Below, piece by piece: positions 34,570 through 45,160 of a stretch of DNA of 64,000 nucleotides. The DNA lies in the NCBI GenBank assembly GCA_024742485.1, contig JANSYK010000001.1:806001-870000 (forward strand), read 5' to 3'. The position numbers and the translations under genes were made by a program. The notes under the pieces were generated by a model. That model searched no databases and was not told the origin of the DNA. It was given only the letters and a program-made list of their open reading frames with translations. The stretch is from Alphaproteobacteria bacterium. GTDB taxonomy: Bacteria > Pseudomonadota > Alphaproteobacteria > Rhizobiales > Rhizobiaceae. How positions within the stretch are numbered: position 1 is the first letter of the stretch; each line of letters opens with the position of its first letter.

Positions 34570-35778
34570 TCAGACCTGGTCAGGCGCCCCAATCAGTCCT
34601 GCATGGATGACCGGATCCGTAACACCTTCCGATCCGATCACCAAGATGACCGAACTGCTATCCAGTCCAAGCGCCTGACGCATTTTGCTCCGGCGAGCGG
34701 TTATGATGGCCGCAGCCAGTCCGGCAACGGCGGACTCACCGGCCTCAATGCGCGGGTCGGTTCCAAACGGATGCGCGAGAATGCGCATCGCCGGTGCGAC
34801 CACATCATCTGATATTGTCAGAAAGTCTCGCGCCTCCTCCTGCAGGATCGTCCAGGCCACGCCGGATGGCTCACCGCAGGAGAGCCCCGCCATGACCGTT
34901 TCTTCCGAGATGTGAACCGACTTTGTGCGGCCTGCCACTGCACTGGCAAACAGGCAGGCGGCGCGATCCGGCTCCACAATGAGCACACGCGGAGTGGCAT
35001 CTCCCCAGTGTTGCCGGAACCCGGCGCAGATCGAAGCGGCCATCCCCCCAACACCCGCCTGCAAGAAAACATGGGTTGGTGCTGCATCGAGTTCGGTGGT
35101 GATTTCCTCGATCATGACGCCGTATCCGCAAATGACGTCGCGTGGCGGGTTGGTGTACCCTTCCCAGGATGTATCGGAAACGATCAGCCAGCCATTTTGC
35201 CGGGCATCCTCCCTCAGCAGGCGAACAGACTCATCGTAGTCACCCTCAATCCGAACAACTGTCGCGCCGAGACGCCGGATTTCCTCTGCCCGCCCCTCAC
35301 TGACCCCCGAATGGATATAGATACGGCACTGCGCGCCGAAGCGGCCGCAGCCCCAGGCCAGGGACCGGCCATGATTGCCATCTGTCGCTGACACCAGAGT
35401 GATGTGGGCTGCGTCATCCGCGAAATGACCGTCGCGGATTGCCGCCAGGGATACCTTGCTTTCACAACCACTGACCGCCCGGTTTTTCGAAATCTCGCCC
35501 TGCAGAACCCTCATTGCGGCATAGGCACCACCAAGTGCCTTGAAACTCCCCAGGCCGAAACGTGGTCCCTCGTCCTTGTATAGAATACTCGCTACATCGA
35601 TCCTGGTTGCCAGGTCGCTGAGATGATGCAGCGGGGTTGGCGCGTAGCCTGGCCAGTTCCTGATCTCACCTATGGCGGTCTCAAACGCGTGCCGTGGCAG
35701 AACGGTCTCGAATGCGTCCCCACTGCGGCTATCAAAGGCCACATGGTCAAGACGCGCGCTGTTGAATGACTCAAACAT
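34570..35778 (-). CDS. dpaL: Diaminopropionate ammonia-lyase
   Basis: A 402-residue fold-type II PLP enzyme that converts 2,3-diaminopropionate to pyruvate and two ammonia molecules through an aminoacrylate. P-T-P-L near residue 47-50 and K-D-E-G-P-R-F-G-L-G-S-F-K-A-L-G-G-A are diagnostic; the Schiff-base lysine is K80. S-A-T-D-G-N-H-G-R is the substrate loop and A-G-V-G-G-M the phosphate site. ATG 35778 follows a GGGAGTGGAG site. The divergent neighbouring regulator is a pseudogene. Confidence 0.93.
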   Translation of the reverse strand: MFESFNSARLDHVAFDSRSGDAFETVLPRHAFETAIGEIRNWPGYAPTPLHHLSDLATRIDVASILYKDEGPRFGLGSFKALGGAYAAMRVLQGEISKNRAVSGCESKVSLAAIRDGHFADDAAHITLVSATDGNHGRSLAWGCGRFGAQCRIYIHSGVSEGRAEEIRRLGATVVRIEGDYDESVRLLREDARQNGWLIVSDTSWEGYTNPPRDVICGYGVMIEEITTELDAAPTHVFLQAGVGGMAASICAGFRQHWGDATPRVLIVEPDRAACLFASAVAGRTKSVHISEETVMAGLSCGEPSGVAWTILQEEARDFLTISDDVVAPAMRILAHPFGTDPRIEAGESAVAGLAAAIITARRSKMRQALGLDSSSVILVIGSEGVTDPVIHAGLIGAPDQV

Positions 35779-36003
35779 CTGCTCCACTCCCTCTCGGTAC
35801 TCGGGTTCAGCGGTTGTCGAAGTTGGACAAGCTCCGACCATTGGCGCACCATCGTGTATGTCAGATTCGGGTACGTGATGACGCCGGGCTTGATCCTCTC
35901 AGCCGACACTCTACACGGAAATGCGCGTGCCCAAGTTTCAAACTTGCCCCAGGATTTTCCGCTTCGCCTATTATCTTGCCCCCAAAGGTATGAAAGACAG
36001 AAA

Positions 36004-36258
36004 ATGGACTGCTTCGACCACCACATCCTTTTCGTTCTCCAGAATGATTCTCGATTGGCCGCTGAACGATGGGCAGCCGTGTTGGCCTGTCGGTCGCCGG
36101 TGTTCGAAAGCGCATCAAGAAACTGCGAGACTTAAAAAACCATCCAGAAGGAGGTCGCCGTTCTGGATCCAGCGAAACTGAACAGGACAGTTAAAATCAT
36201 CGTTGAGGTCAATCTGAATACGAAACCACCGACAAGCCGCCTGCTCTGCTCAACCCGG
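36004..36258 (+). pseudogene. Frameshifted Lrp/AsnC-type regulator fragment
   Basis: Three reading frames in succession read like one Lrp-family N-terminus: M-D-C-F-D-H-H-I-L-F-V-L-Q-N-D-S-R-L-A-A-E from ATG 36004; then G-S-R-V-G-L-S-V-A-G-V-R-K-R-I-K-K-L-R-D (the recognition helix) after about 36070; then I-Q-K-E-V-A-V-L-D-P-A-K-L-N-R-T and V-K-I-I-V-E-V-N-L after about 36140. The ligand-binding half is absent. It is divergent from dpaL, the usual place for an activator of such a gene, so its loss may have changed dpaL control. Confidence 0.75.
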
Positions 36259-36307
36259 TAATGCTGTGTCGGAGGCAACCCGACAAGACTTGTTGGCCGG
36301 CCGGATG

Positions 36308-38305
36308 CTATTGCCGATGAAGTATCTCGACCATCTGGTGGCCACGCACCTCCGGCGTGGTAAAGCGAACGCGATCGCCTTCTTGCGTGAAATCGATCGC
36401 TTCGTTCCCAGGCACCAGTTTGACCGAATTGACGGTCCCATCCACCTCGACATCAACCGTCACATCACGGAGCGGAACAATGTCCTGGATCGGTTGAACG
36501 GGGTCGCCACGCAGCGTCCCGCGTCGCACCGGATTGGCATAGAGCAAATGAAGCACATCTCGGCCCTCAGTCATCTGTCGCCGCAACGTCGCGCGACCGG
36601 CCATCGGCATATCGGCCTCGATCATCGTCTTGCGGCCAAGCGCCAGCCTGATCGACTTGAACACGATCTCCGCCAGCGCGACCGGCCCGGCTTTGTGGTA
36701 GATCGAGAACACCGGGTGCGCCAGATAGGTCACGGCGCCCTTTTGCGTGCCCAAAGCATAGCCGTTGGGCTCAGGCTTGTCGGGCGTGTGCAGATGGCCG
36801 CTGAACAGCGCGCCGGCACGGTCGAAATAAGGGTCGTGAATGACGCCAAGGCTCTCGCCATCGGTCGTCGTGACCTGTTGAGACGGCGCATACATGAACA
36901 GCGGATCATCGACGAAATCCGAGCGAAGATCCGCGCGCGGCAGGGCGTAGTCGCCGCCGGTGAACGATGAAACGCCATGCCATTGCGCGCCCGCATCAAA
37001 CAGGAATCGGCCATCGCGCAACCCGCTTTCGCCGGTCAGCAGCAACCGGCCGCCATTGGCAAGATGAGCGTCGATCTTGACCTTGAGCGCGTCATCGACG
37101 GCAATGACGTCGGGCAGGATGATCAGCCGATACGGTGACAGGTCGCTTTCCGGCGACAGCAGATCAAAGGTGAAGCGGCCTTCGAGCAAAAGGCGAACGG
37201 CGCCGTCATCGACCGGATTGTGATGGCGTGGGACATCACTGAATCTTGGTCGGTCGACAGCTTCGGTGCTCATGAGCCCGATCTCTGCACGGTTGGCGCT
37301 GCCCTCTGTCCAGGGTTCGCACGTCTCCAGGTAGGAATAGGCTTCGCCGATAGCGCGATAGGTTGACTTGTCCATATGACCGTCGGGCCGCAAATGATCA
37401 CCGATGCAGCATTTCGCACCCTGCGCGATCATCGCACCGCACTCATAGACGAGGGCATGGGGTTTTTTGTAGCCACCCATTTCGCCCCACATGTGGTGGA
37501 ACTTTCCCGTCATGCCGAGATAATCCATGCCCGTCGCCTCGAAATAGCGTGCACTGACCGGGAAATGCTCGTAGCCCCATTGGCCGGTCGGCAGCGACTC
37601 GATTTCCAGATGACTGAAATATTTGCGCAATAGGTCATCGCGACCCCGGCGATTGTGACCCAGATTATAGAAGACCGGTTTTCCGGCCTTCCTGGCGATG
37701 CCTGTGATCCGTTCGAAGAAGCGGATCGTCGTCAATTCGGCAAATTGGGCGCGATGGTCCGGATCGGTCCAGTCGAGCCCATCCTTTTCCATACCCGCCT
37801 TGGCGAATTTGCTGATCGACGGCTTCTGGAAGCAGATGTCCATCCAGATCCCGTTCATTTCCGGAAACAGGCTGACGACTTCCTCGACCTGCGCGACCAG
37901 GTAATCGAGATAGGGCGACGACAGATCGAGGAATTTCCAGCCATTCTCGACCAGGTCGCCCTTTTGAATCGGGTGTGAATCGTCAGCATTGACAATGCGC
38001 CATTCGGGATGTCGGCGAACGCTCAATTCATCCCAGACCGCGGAGACGTAGATCGGTGTTTCGATGCCACGAGCCTGGAGCGCATCAACCTGTGCCCTCA
38101 GAAGGTCGAATGCCAGATTCGGGTGCATTTCGCCGACTTTGGTCGGGTGATAGGAATAGCCGTGATGGCATTTGGCGAACAAGTTGACCGAATTCACCTT
38201 GGCCTTTGCGAAGGTTTCGGCAAAGTCCTCGGGCTCGAAGCGGCTGCCAATATCAGGAATCTCGCTGGCCGTGTGAAAATCAAGATGGATCTGGCGGTAC
38301 CGCAT
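36308..38305 (-). CDS. GHL6-like glycoside hydrolase with beta-galactosidase trimerisation-type domain
   Basis: A 665-residue cytoplasmic enzyme. Residues 1-330 form a TIM barrel of the hypothetical glycosyl hydrolase 6 type (L-D-F-H-T-A-S at the start, V-N-L-F-A-K-C-H-H-G-Y-S-Y and G-I-W-M-D-I-C-F), related to alpha-L-fucosidase/GH42 barrels. Residues 370-600 resemble the Rossmann-like trimerisation domain of GH42 (R-L-I-I-L-P-D-V and G-G-R-L-L-L-T-G-E-S). No signal peptide, so it acts on an imported oligosaccharide or glycoside delivered by the ABC system just upstream in the operon. Catalytic residues cannot be assigned from sequence alone. Confidence 0.82.
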   Translation of the reverse strand: MRYRQIHLDFHTASEIPDIGSRFEPEDFAETFAKAKVNSVNLFAKCHHGYSYHPTKVGEMHPNLAFDLLRAQVDALQARGIETPIYVSAVWDELSVRRHPEWRIVNADDSHPIQKGDLVENGWKFLDLSSPYLDYLVAQVEEVVSLFPEMNGIWMDICFQKPSISKFAKAGMEKDGLDWTDPDHRAQFAELTTIRFFERITGIARKAGKPVFYNLGHNRRGRDDLLRKYFSHLEIESLPTGQWGYEHFPVSARYFEATGMDYLGMTGKFHHMWGEMGGYKKPHALVYECGAMIAQGAKCCIGDHLRPDGHMDKSTYRAIGEAYSYLETCEPWTEGSANRAEIGLMSTEAVDRPRFSDVPRHHNPVDDGAVRLLLEGRFTFDLLSPESDLSPYRLIILPDVIAVDDALKVKIDAHLANGGRLLLTGESGLRDGRFLFDAGAQWHGVSSFTGGDYALPRADLRSDFVDDPLFMYAPSQQVTTTDGESLGVIHDPYFDRAGALFSGHLHTPDKPEPNGYALGTQKGAVTYLAHPVFSIYHKAGPVALAEIVFKSIRLALGRKTMIEADMPMAGRATLRRQMTEGRDVLHLLYANPVRRGTLRGDPVQPIQDIVPLRDVTVDVEVDGTVNSVKLVPGNEAIDFTQEGDRVRFTTPEVRGHQMVEILHRQ

Positions 38306-38317
38306 GGTTCGAATCCC

Positions 38318-39436
<1,119 letters not shown>

Positions 39437-39454
39437 TGTAGTTTCTCCGGTGGG

Positions 39455-40279
39455 TCATTTGCCGAGCCCCGCCAAGCTTCGGACAAAGTATTTCTGCGCG
39501 AGCACGAAGACGAGCAGCAGCGGCAGCGTTGCCAGCGACAAGCCAGCCATCACTGCGGGCCAGTCGGCCGTGAACTCACCCTGCAATTCCAGTATGCCGA
39601 CCGGCAAGGTCTTCAAATCCGGCTGAGTCAGAATGAGCAGGGCAAGAATGAACTCGTTCCAGATGAAGACGGACTGGAAGATGGCTGCGCTGGCAATCGC
39701 CGGGCCGGAAAGCGGCAGGATGATCCGCATGAAAGTCTGAAAGCGCGTACAGCCGTCAAGCCGTGCCGCTTCCTCGAGCTCACGGGGGAAATCGAGAAAG
39801 AATGCGTAGAAAAGGATCACCGTGAACGGGATGCCGTAGGCTGCATAGGGCAGCACCAGTGCCAGACGCGAATTGAGCATACCGGCGCCCGATATGATCT
39901 GGAACAAGGGCACCAGCACCGCCTGCATTGGAATCGCAAACCCGGCTACGATCAGGAGATAGGTGAGCTTGGACCAGCCGCCCTGCATGCGGGTGAGCGC
40001 ATAGGCGGCCAGGCCGCTGATGACGACGATGAGCGCCACGGAAAGGAACGTCACCAGAACCGAGTTGACCATGAATTGGCCGATGCCAACGCCCCAGGCC
40101 CGCTCGAATGCCTGGAAATTCAGGCTTTCCGGCAAGTCGAGCGGCCGCATGAACATGGAATTCCGTGTCTTCATTGACGTCATGAACATGAAGACGATCG
40201 GAATGAGGACGACCAGGCTCCACAGGCCGACAAATCCGTAAAGCACCAGTGTAGTTGCGTTGAGGCGACGATTATCCAT
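39455..40279 (-). CDS. ABC sugar permease, MalG type
   Basis: A 274-residue inner-membrane permease with six helices and the EAA loop E-E-A-A-R-L-D-G-C-T-R near residues 165-175. It pairs with the MalF-type permease 3 bp upstream and the ATPase 18 bp downstream. Translational coupling to both is likely from these short gaps. Confidence 0.94.
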   Translation of the reverse strand: MDNRRLNATTLVLYGFVGLWSLVVLIPIVFMFMTSMKTRNSMFMRPLDLPESLNFQAFERAWGVGIGQFMVNSVLVTFLSVALIVVISGLAAYALTRMQGGWSKLTYLLIVAGFAIPMQAVLVPLFQIISGAGMLNSRLALVLPYAAYGIPFTVILFYAFFLDFPRELEEAARLDGCTRFQTFMRIILPLSGPAIASAAIFQSVFIWNEFILALLILTQPDLKTLPVGILELQGEFTADWPAVMAGLSLATLPLLLVFVLAQKYFVRSLAGLGK

Positions 40280-40282
40280 CGC

Positions 40283-41176
40283 TCACGCCTTCCGGGAGGT
40301 GCGTAGCTGCAACCAGCCGAGCGCGACCGCGATGACCAGAAGCACAGCCGAGATCGCGTTGGCGTATCCCGAATTGCCCAGCGTGAATGCCTGCAGGTAA
40401 ATGTAGGTACCAAGCACCTGAGTTGCATTGGCCGGACCGCCCTTGGTCATGACGAAGATCAGGTCGAACACCTTGAATCCACCGACCGTGGTAATGAGCA
40501 CAGCCACGATCAGGATGTTTCGAATTGCCGGCAGAGTGATGTAACGAAAGGCGCGCAATCCGGTGGCGCCGTCGAGCGCAGCTGCCTGATAGAGCTCCTT
40601 CGGCACGGCTTGCAGGCCCGCCAGGATAAGCACCATCATGAAGCCGGTATATTGCCACGCAGCAACCCCCAGCACGACCCAGATGGAAAACGCCGGATCA
40701 CCCAGCCATCCAAGTCGCGGCGGGGCGATCCCGATTGCCGAAACGAGGACATTCATGGGTCCGACATTGGGATCGAGGATAATGAGCCAGATCAATCCAA
40801 CGGCGACTGAAGAAATCACCATGGGAGCAAAGATGATCGTGCGCATCAGAGTCCCGCCAACCGTGATTCCTCGATCCAGCATGGCGGCGAGGATCGTGCC
40901 GAAACCAACCTGCAGAACGATCGAGCCGATGACAATGATCAGATTGTTTCTGAGTGCGACCCAAAAGATCGGATCGCTGAACGCGCGGGCGTAATTGCCA
41001 AATCCCGCAAAATCCCACTGGCGATCGGTCAGGCTGAACTGGAAGAGAGACCCGTAAAGGACCAGCACAACCGGCACGAAGACAAAGACGCTCATCAGGA
41101 TCAGCGCCGGCGCCAACATGGCAGCGTAGGTCAATGTGCCGCTGGAGACGGTGGTTTGTTCAGATCGTGCGGTCAT
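40283..41176 (-). CDS. ABC sugar permease, MalF type
   Basis: A 297-residue permease subunit, six helices, with the EAA loop Y-Q-A-A-A-L-D-G-A-T-G. It follows the binding-protein gene after 82 bp holding weak stem-loops, and precedes the second permease by 3 bp. The N-terminal 17 residues are polar, as usual before helix 1. Confidence 0.94.
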   Translation of the reverse strand: MTARSEQTTVSSGTLTYAAMLAPALILMSVFVFVPVVLVLYGSLFQFSLTDRQWDFAGFGNYARAFSDPIFWVALRNNLIIVIGSIVLQVGFGTILAAMLDRGITVGGTLMRTIIFAPMVISSVAVGLIWLIILDPNVGPMNVLVSAIGIAPPRLGWLGDPAFSIWVVLGVAAWQYTGFMMVLILAGLQAVPKELYQAAALDGATGLRAFRYITLPAIRNILIVAVLITTVGGFKVFDLIFVMTKGGPANATQVLGTYIYLQAFTLGNSGYANAISAVLLVIAVALGWLQLRTSRKA

Positions 41177-41198
41177 GGTCTGCTATCCGAGGTGGAAA

Positions 41199-41249
41199 CG
41201 CCGCCACATCGAGCAGCGGCGCTGGCTTGACCGTCAGGGCGACCAAGCC
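41199..41249 (-). promoter_or_regulatory. Weak stem-loops between binding-protein and permease genes
   Basis: CGCCGC (41199-41204) pairs with GCGGCG (41216-41221), and GGCTTG (from 41224) pairs with CAAGCC (to 41249). Both are short. The position matches the stronger hairpins in the three other binding-protein operons here. Confidence 0.4.
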
Positions 41250-41258
41250 GGGAGACCA

Positions 41259-42539
41259 TCAGAGATTGGACTTTGCCTGCAGAGCCGTTTCGCGGATCTT
41301 GTCCATTGCCTCCTGCGGTGTCATCGTTCCGTTGAGGACTTCAACACCCGCGTCGAGATAGGCTTCCGAAACCGAATTTTCGAGCAGAACGTCAAGCACA
41401 TTGATCGGTGTTGAAACCGAGGCCACATCATTGGCAATCCACTTGAACTGTTCGCTCAACGCATCCGATTCACCGAGCAGTTCGGGGTTGGAAGGCACCC
41501 GGCTCATGATCTCCGCATAGGCCTTGGCCATCTTCGGAGAAACCAGATGGTTCAGCCATTTGACGGTTTCCTCGGGGTGTTCCGTCTGTGCGGAAACCTG
41601 ATAGCCCTGGACAAGCACGAAGTTGGTGTCGTCAGCGCCGTCGCCGCCCTCAACCGCCGGCATGCGGAACATGGCATAGCCGGTGAAGCCGTCCTGATCG
41701 AAGATCCCCGCACACCACGAGCCGCAATAAATCATCGGCGACGTGCCAGATGAGAACATCGCTCGGGTGAGTTCGGGCGCTGTGGCGTTGGGCGCATCCT
41801 GGAAACAGCCGGCTTGCTGCAATTCAAGCACCTTTTCCCAGGCTGTCACGAACTTCGGATCGGTGAAGAGATCATCTGCCGATGCACTCAGGTCGTAGTC
41901 GTCCTGAGCCGCTTCAAAGCCAACGACACGCTCGTTCAGCATCGTGATGAAGTGGTTGAGCTTCCAACGCTCCGAGTTGCCGAGCGGCATCGGCACGATG
42001 TCGGCATCAATGGCCCGAATGTCGCGGCAGAGCTGCAAAAGGCCATTGAACGAAGTCGGTACCGAAAGGTCATGTTCTGCAAACCAGTCGACATTGTAGT
42101 AGAAGAACTTGGAGACCGCTTCCATCGGCACGCCATAGATGCCGTCGCCATGGCGAAGGGATGAGATCCACCCTTCCGTGAGCATGGACTGAAAGCCGTT
42201 CTCCTCGGTACCAAATTCGCTGATGTCGAGCACAAGTCCATCTCGAACGAAGCGCGCAGAATCCTCGCCAACCCAATTGAAGAAGGCATCCGGCGGCTCC
42301 GAACCGTTCAGCGCTACCTGGATCGCCGTTTTGTAAGCCTCATTGGGAAAATCCTCATGAATGATACGGATGCCGGGGTTGGCTTCCTCAAAGGACGACT
42401 TGGCCTGGGCAACGAATTCGTCCAGCCCCTGGTTCTTCAGCGTCCAGTATTTGACTTCGACAACATCTTCGGCATTGGCAATCGCCGCTGAGGCGACAAA
42501 ACAGGTGGCCGCGGCAGCGACCGTCACAAAGCACTTCAT
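41259..42539 (-). CDS. ABC sugar-type solute-binding protein
   Basis: A 426-residue periplasmic protein. ATG 42539 gives M-K-C-F-V and a signal peptide ending A-N-A-E (about residue 23); the upstream M-G-G-I-S in frame is only the ribosome site region (GGGAGGAAT). The mature start V-V-E-V-K-Y-W-T-L fits family 1 binding proteins, with a G-Y-A-M-F-R-M-P-style hinge later. It heads the operon ending in the GHL6-like glycosidase, so a glycoside or oligosaccharide ligand is expected. Confidence 0.93.
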   Translation of the reverse strand: MKCFVTVAAAATCFVASAAIANAEDVVEVKYWTLKNQGLDEFVAQAKSSFEEANPGIRIIHEDFPNEAYKTAIQVALNGSEPPDAFFNWVGEDSARFVRDGLVLDISEFGTEENGFQSMLTEGWISSLRHGDGIYGVPMEAVSKFFYYNVDWFAEHDLSVPTSFNGLLQLCRDIRAIDADIVPMPLGNSERWKLNHFITMLNERVVGFEAAQDDYDLSASADDLFTDPKFVTAWEKVLELQQAGCFQDAPNATAPELTRAMFSSGTSPMIYCGSWCAGIFDQDGFTGYAMFRMPAVEGGDGADDTNFVLVQGYQVSAQTEHPEETVKWLNHLVSPKMAKAYAEIMSRVPSNPELLGESDALSEQFKWIANDVASVSTPINVLDVLLENSVSEAYLDAGVEVLNGTMTPQEAMDKIRETALQAKSNL

Positions 42540-42633
42540 CGATATTCCTCCCAACTCAATTCAAGCAATTTCGGCCAATGCAAACGACGTCTGCACAACC
42601 GGGCACAGCGAACGGATTCGGTTCCTCAATCCA

Positions 42634-42649
42634 ATCGAACCGGTTCGAT
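42634..42649. promoter_or_regulatory. Likely LacI-family operator (perfect 16-bp palindrome)
   Basis: ATCGAACCGGTTCGAT is fully self-complementary with the central CG typical of LacI operators. It lies in the divergent region between the binding-protein gene and the LacI gene. A related half-match (GAACGGATTCGGTTC) is at 42610-42624. Confidence 0.7.
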
Positions 42650-42802
42650 AAACATCATTGTTAGCAGATTGAATATGTTTTGCCAGTCTCGAATCAGATT
42701 TTTTTTGACGTGCCTGCAACGATCGCGTATTGGACATTGTACCCATCGCTCGGTGTGGAACACAGGGTGGGGAAAAACAGGACTGCAAGGACGAAGGGCA
42801 CT

Positions 42803-43828
42803 GTGAGCGGGCGTCAGAAACATGCAACGATTGCTGAAGTAGCTAAACGCGCGGGTGTTGCCAAATCGACCGCATCCCTGGCTTTTACTTCACCAAAAAG
42901 ATTACGATTTCAAACACTTGAAAGAGTAAAACAAGCAGCCAACGAGATCGGCTACGCACCCAGCATGGCCGCCCAGAGCCTCAAGACAGGCCGCAACAAT
43001 CTGATCGGCGTCATTGCCAGTGATATGCGTAATCCGCACAATGGCGCATTCTTGTCCTGCGTGCAGGCGGTTGCGCTGGAGCGTGATCATTTCGCTCTGG
43101 CAGGACTGAGCGCTGACGACGGAGAGCGCGAAACAGCACTATTGAACCGGTTCAAAGCACTACGTGTGCGGGGCATCGTATTGGCGCCTTCACGCGGCGG
43201 CGAGGACTATGCGCGCCGCATATCGGATACTGGCGCACTTATCGTCGCCTATGACCAGAAGATCGATGGGCTGGATTGCGACCATGTCGGTCTCGACAAT
43301 GCGCTTGCGACATCGATGCTGACGCGGCACCTGATCGAGCTGGGGCACCGACGCATCGGCCACATCAAGGGGCGTTCGCGCCTGTGGAGCGCACAAAAGC
43401 GGCTTGAGGGCTATACGCAAACGCTGCGTGAAGCCGGCATCAGCGTCGACCCGGCGCTGATCGCCGATGGCGATTACGATCGCGATACCTCCTATCAGGC
43501 AGTCATCCGGCTCATGCGCGGCCCAACGCCGCCCACGGCGCTTGTCACCGCAAACAATGACACGGCCGTCGGAACTCTCCTTGCTCTGCGAACGCTTGGC
43601 CTCGATTGCCCGGGCGATGTCTCGCTCACATCCGTTGACGTGATTCCCAACAGCGAATTGATCACTCCGCAGGTAACCGCTGTCAGCCAGCCGGTGGAAG
43701 ACCTGGCGCGCCTGTCAACCGAATGGCTTTTTGATCGTCTGGAAATGGAGCCCGGCGAGACCTTGGCTCCCCGTGAGGCGATGCTGGCACCCAAACTGGT
43801 CATGGGCACGTCGACCAGGCAGATTTAG
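42803..43828 (+). CDS. LacI-family transcriptional regulator
   Basis: A 341-residue repressor. The N-terminal helix-turn-helix reads A-T-I-A-E-V-A-K-R-A-G-V-A-K-S-T-A-S-L-A, followed by the hinge Y-A-P-S-M-A-A-Q-S-L-K-T-G and a periplasmic-binding-protein-like effector domain (N-L-I-G-V-I-A-S-D-M). I choose GTG 42803 because the DNA-binding domain starts there and GAAGGGCA lies just upstream; the longer frame adds 41 unrelated residues. It is divergent from the GHL6 operon and should repress it through the palindrome at 42634. Confidence 0.9.
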   Translation: MSGRQKHATIAEVAKRAGVAKSTASLAFTSPKRLRFQTLERVKQAANEIGYAPSMAAQSLKTGRNNLIGVIASDMRNPHNGAFLSCVQAVALERDHFALAGLSADDGERETALLNRFKALRVRGIVLAPSRGGEDYARRISDTGALIVAYDQKIDGLDCDHVGLDNALATSMLTRHLIELGHRRIGHIKGRSRLWSAQKRLEGYTQTLREAGISVDPALIADGDYDRDTSYQAVIRLMRGPTPPTALVTANNDTAVGTLLALRTLGLDCPGDVSLTSVDVIPNSELITPQVTAVSQPVEDLARLSTEWLFDRLEMEPGETLAPREAMLAPKLVMGTSTRQI

Positions 43829-44114
43829 GCAAACTTCAAAGAGCTGTACGGAGTTTGACGATGACCTCCATCGCGTGTGGACGTCGGGTCCGGTGATCGA
43901 ACTCGCTCATGGATCATGGCACCCGGCGGATGAACAATTGGACAAGGTTTTGCCAATGACCGTGGAACCATGGATCAGCGGCTTCAGAAACAGTCCAAAT
44001 CGCACTGATTTCTTTGATAAAACCCAGCAATCTGATAAGGTCGCGGCACCCCCGAAACGCTTTCGCCGACACGATCCGCAACTGCAAGCGAAACCAGGAT
44101 ATCCAGGGTGACAC

Positions 44115-45119
44115 GTGACGAAAACGATACCCGGTTCAGACATTGATTTCGACCGCAACGGCAAACAGGTTGGGTTCTATCGCCTGCCCTATTCGGGACA
44201 TGATGATGCCTGGGGAGTGCTGCCGATACCGTTGGCCGTGATCAAGAACGGAACCGGTCCCACGATACTGCTGCAGGGTGGCAACCATGGCGATGAATAT
44301 GAGGGCCCCATCACGCTGGGCGAGATCATTCGGGAGCTCGATCCGGCAACGGTGTCCGGGCGTCTCATCATTGCGCCGGCCATCAACCTGCCGGCCGTGA
44401 ATGACGGGTTGCGTGTTTCACCAATTGACGGTTTGAATTTCAACCGCACATTTCCAGGCGATCCGAAGGGTTCGACGACCCTGCAACTTTCTGCATTTGT
44501 CCATGACGTGCTGTTTCCGATGGCCGATATATTCGTCGATCTGCACTCCGGCGGGTCGTCTCTTTCCATTGTGCCAAGCGCCATCATCGAACCATCCGAC
44601 AATGCGGAACTGGCCGGTCGTATCCGCAAGGCTGTGGGCGCGTTCGGCGCACCGATGAGCGTCGTCATCTCCAACCGTGGCGATACAAGAACCTCAACCG
44701 CGGCAGCCGTTCAGGCAGGCCTTGTTACCGTCGGCACCGAGATGGGCGGTTGCGGCACCGTATCGCCCAAGGCGCTTGACGTCTGCCGGCGCGGTGTCGG
44801 TAATCTTCTGCACCATTTCGGCATTGTCGAAAGCAGCGCAGCACAAGCTTCCGGCGAACCGGAGCACCTTCATGAGCTTGGACCGGCCGCGCATATTCTG
44901 AGCGAGGATACCGGTGTGTTTGAACCGTGTCATTTGTTAGGAGATTCTCTGCGGGCCGGCGATGTCGCCGGGCGCGTGCATTGCCTTTCAGACCCCCGGC
45001 GACCGCCAGTCGATTTGATCAGCAGCGCCGACGGTGTCCTCTATGGATTGCGCCATCCCGGACAGGTTCGCCCCGGCAATTGTTGTGCTGTAATCGCCTC
45101 ACCCTGTTCGCCATCCTGA
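44115..45119 (+). CDS. Aspartoacylase/succinylglutamate-desuccinylase family deacylase
   Basis: A 334-residue zinc deacylase like the one at 21084. Zinc ligands are in G-G-N-H-G-D-E-Y-E-G and D-L-H-S-G-G-S, and F-N-R-T-F-P-G is the linking motif. It starts at GTG 44115 in M-T-K-T-I-P-G. It follows the LacI gene by nearly 290 bp of sequence with no recognisable gene. Substrate is probably an N-acyl amino acid or amide. Confidence 0.88.
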   Translation: MTKTIPGSDIDFDRNGKQVGFYRLPYSGHDDAWGVLPIPLAVIKNGTGPTILLQGGNHGDEYEGPITLGEIIRELDPATVSGRLIIAPAINLPAVNDGLRVSPIDGLNFNRTFPGDPKGSTTLQLSAFVHDVLFPMADIFVDLHSGGSSLSIVPSAIIEPSDNAELAGRIRKAVGAFGAPMSVVISNRGDTRTSTAAAVQAGLVTVGTEMGGCGTVSPKALDVCRRGVGNLLHHFGIVESSAAQASGEPEHLHELGPAAHILSEDTGVFEPCHLLGDSLRAGDVAGRVHCLSDPRRPPVDLISSADGVLYGLRHPGQVRPGNCCAVIASPCSPS

Positions 45120-45160
45120 AGACTGAACTGCTCCGGTTTTGGACAATTGGAAGCGGCAAC

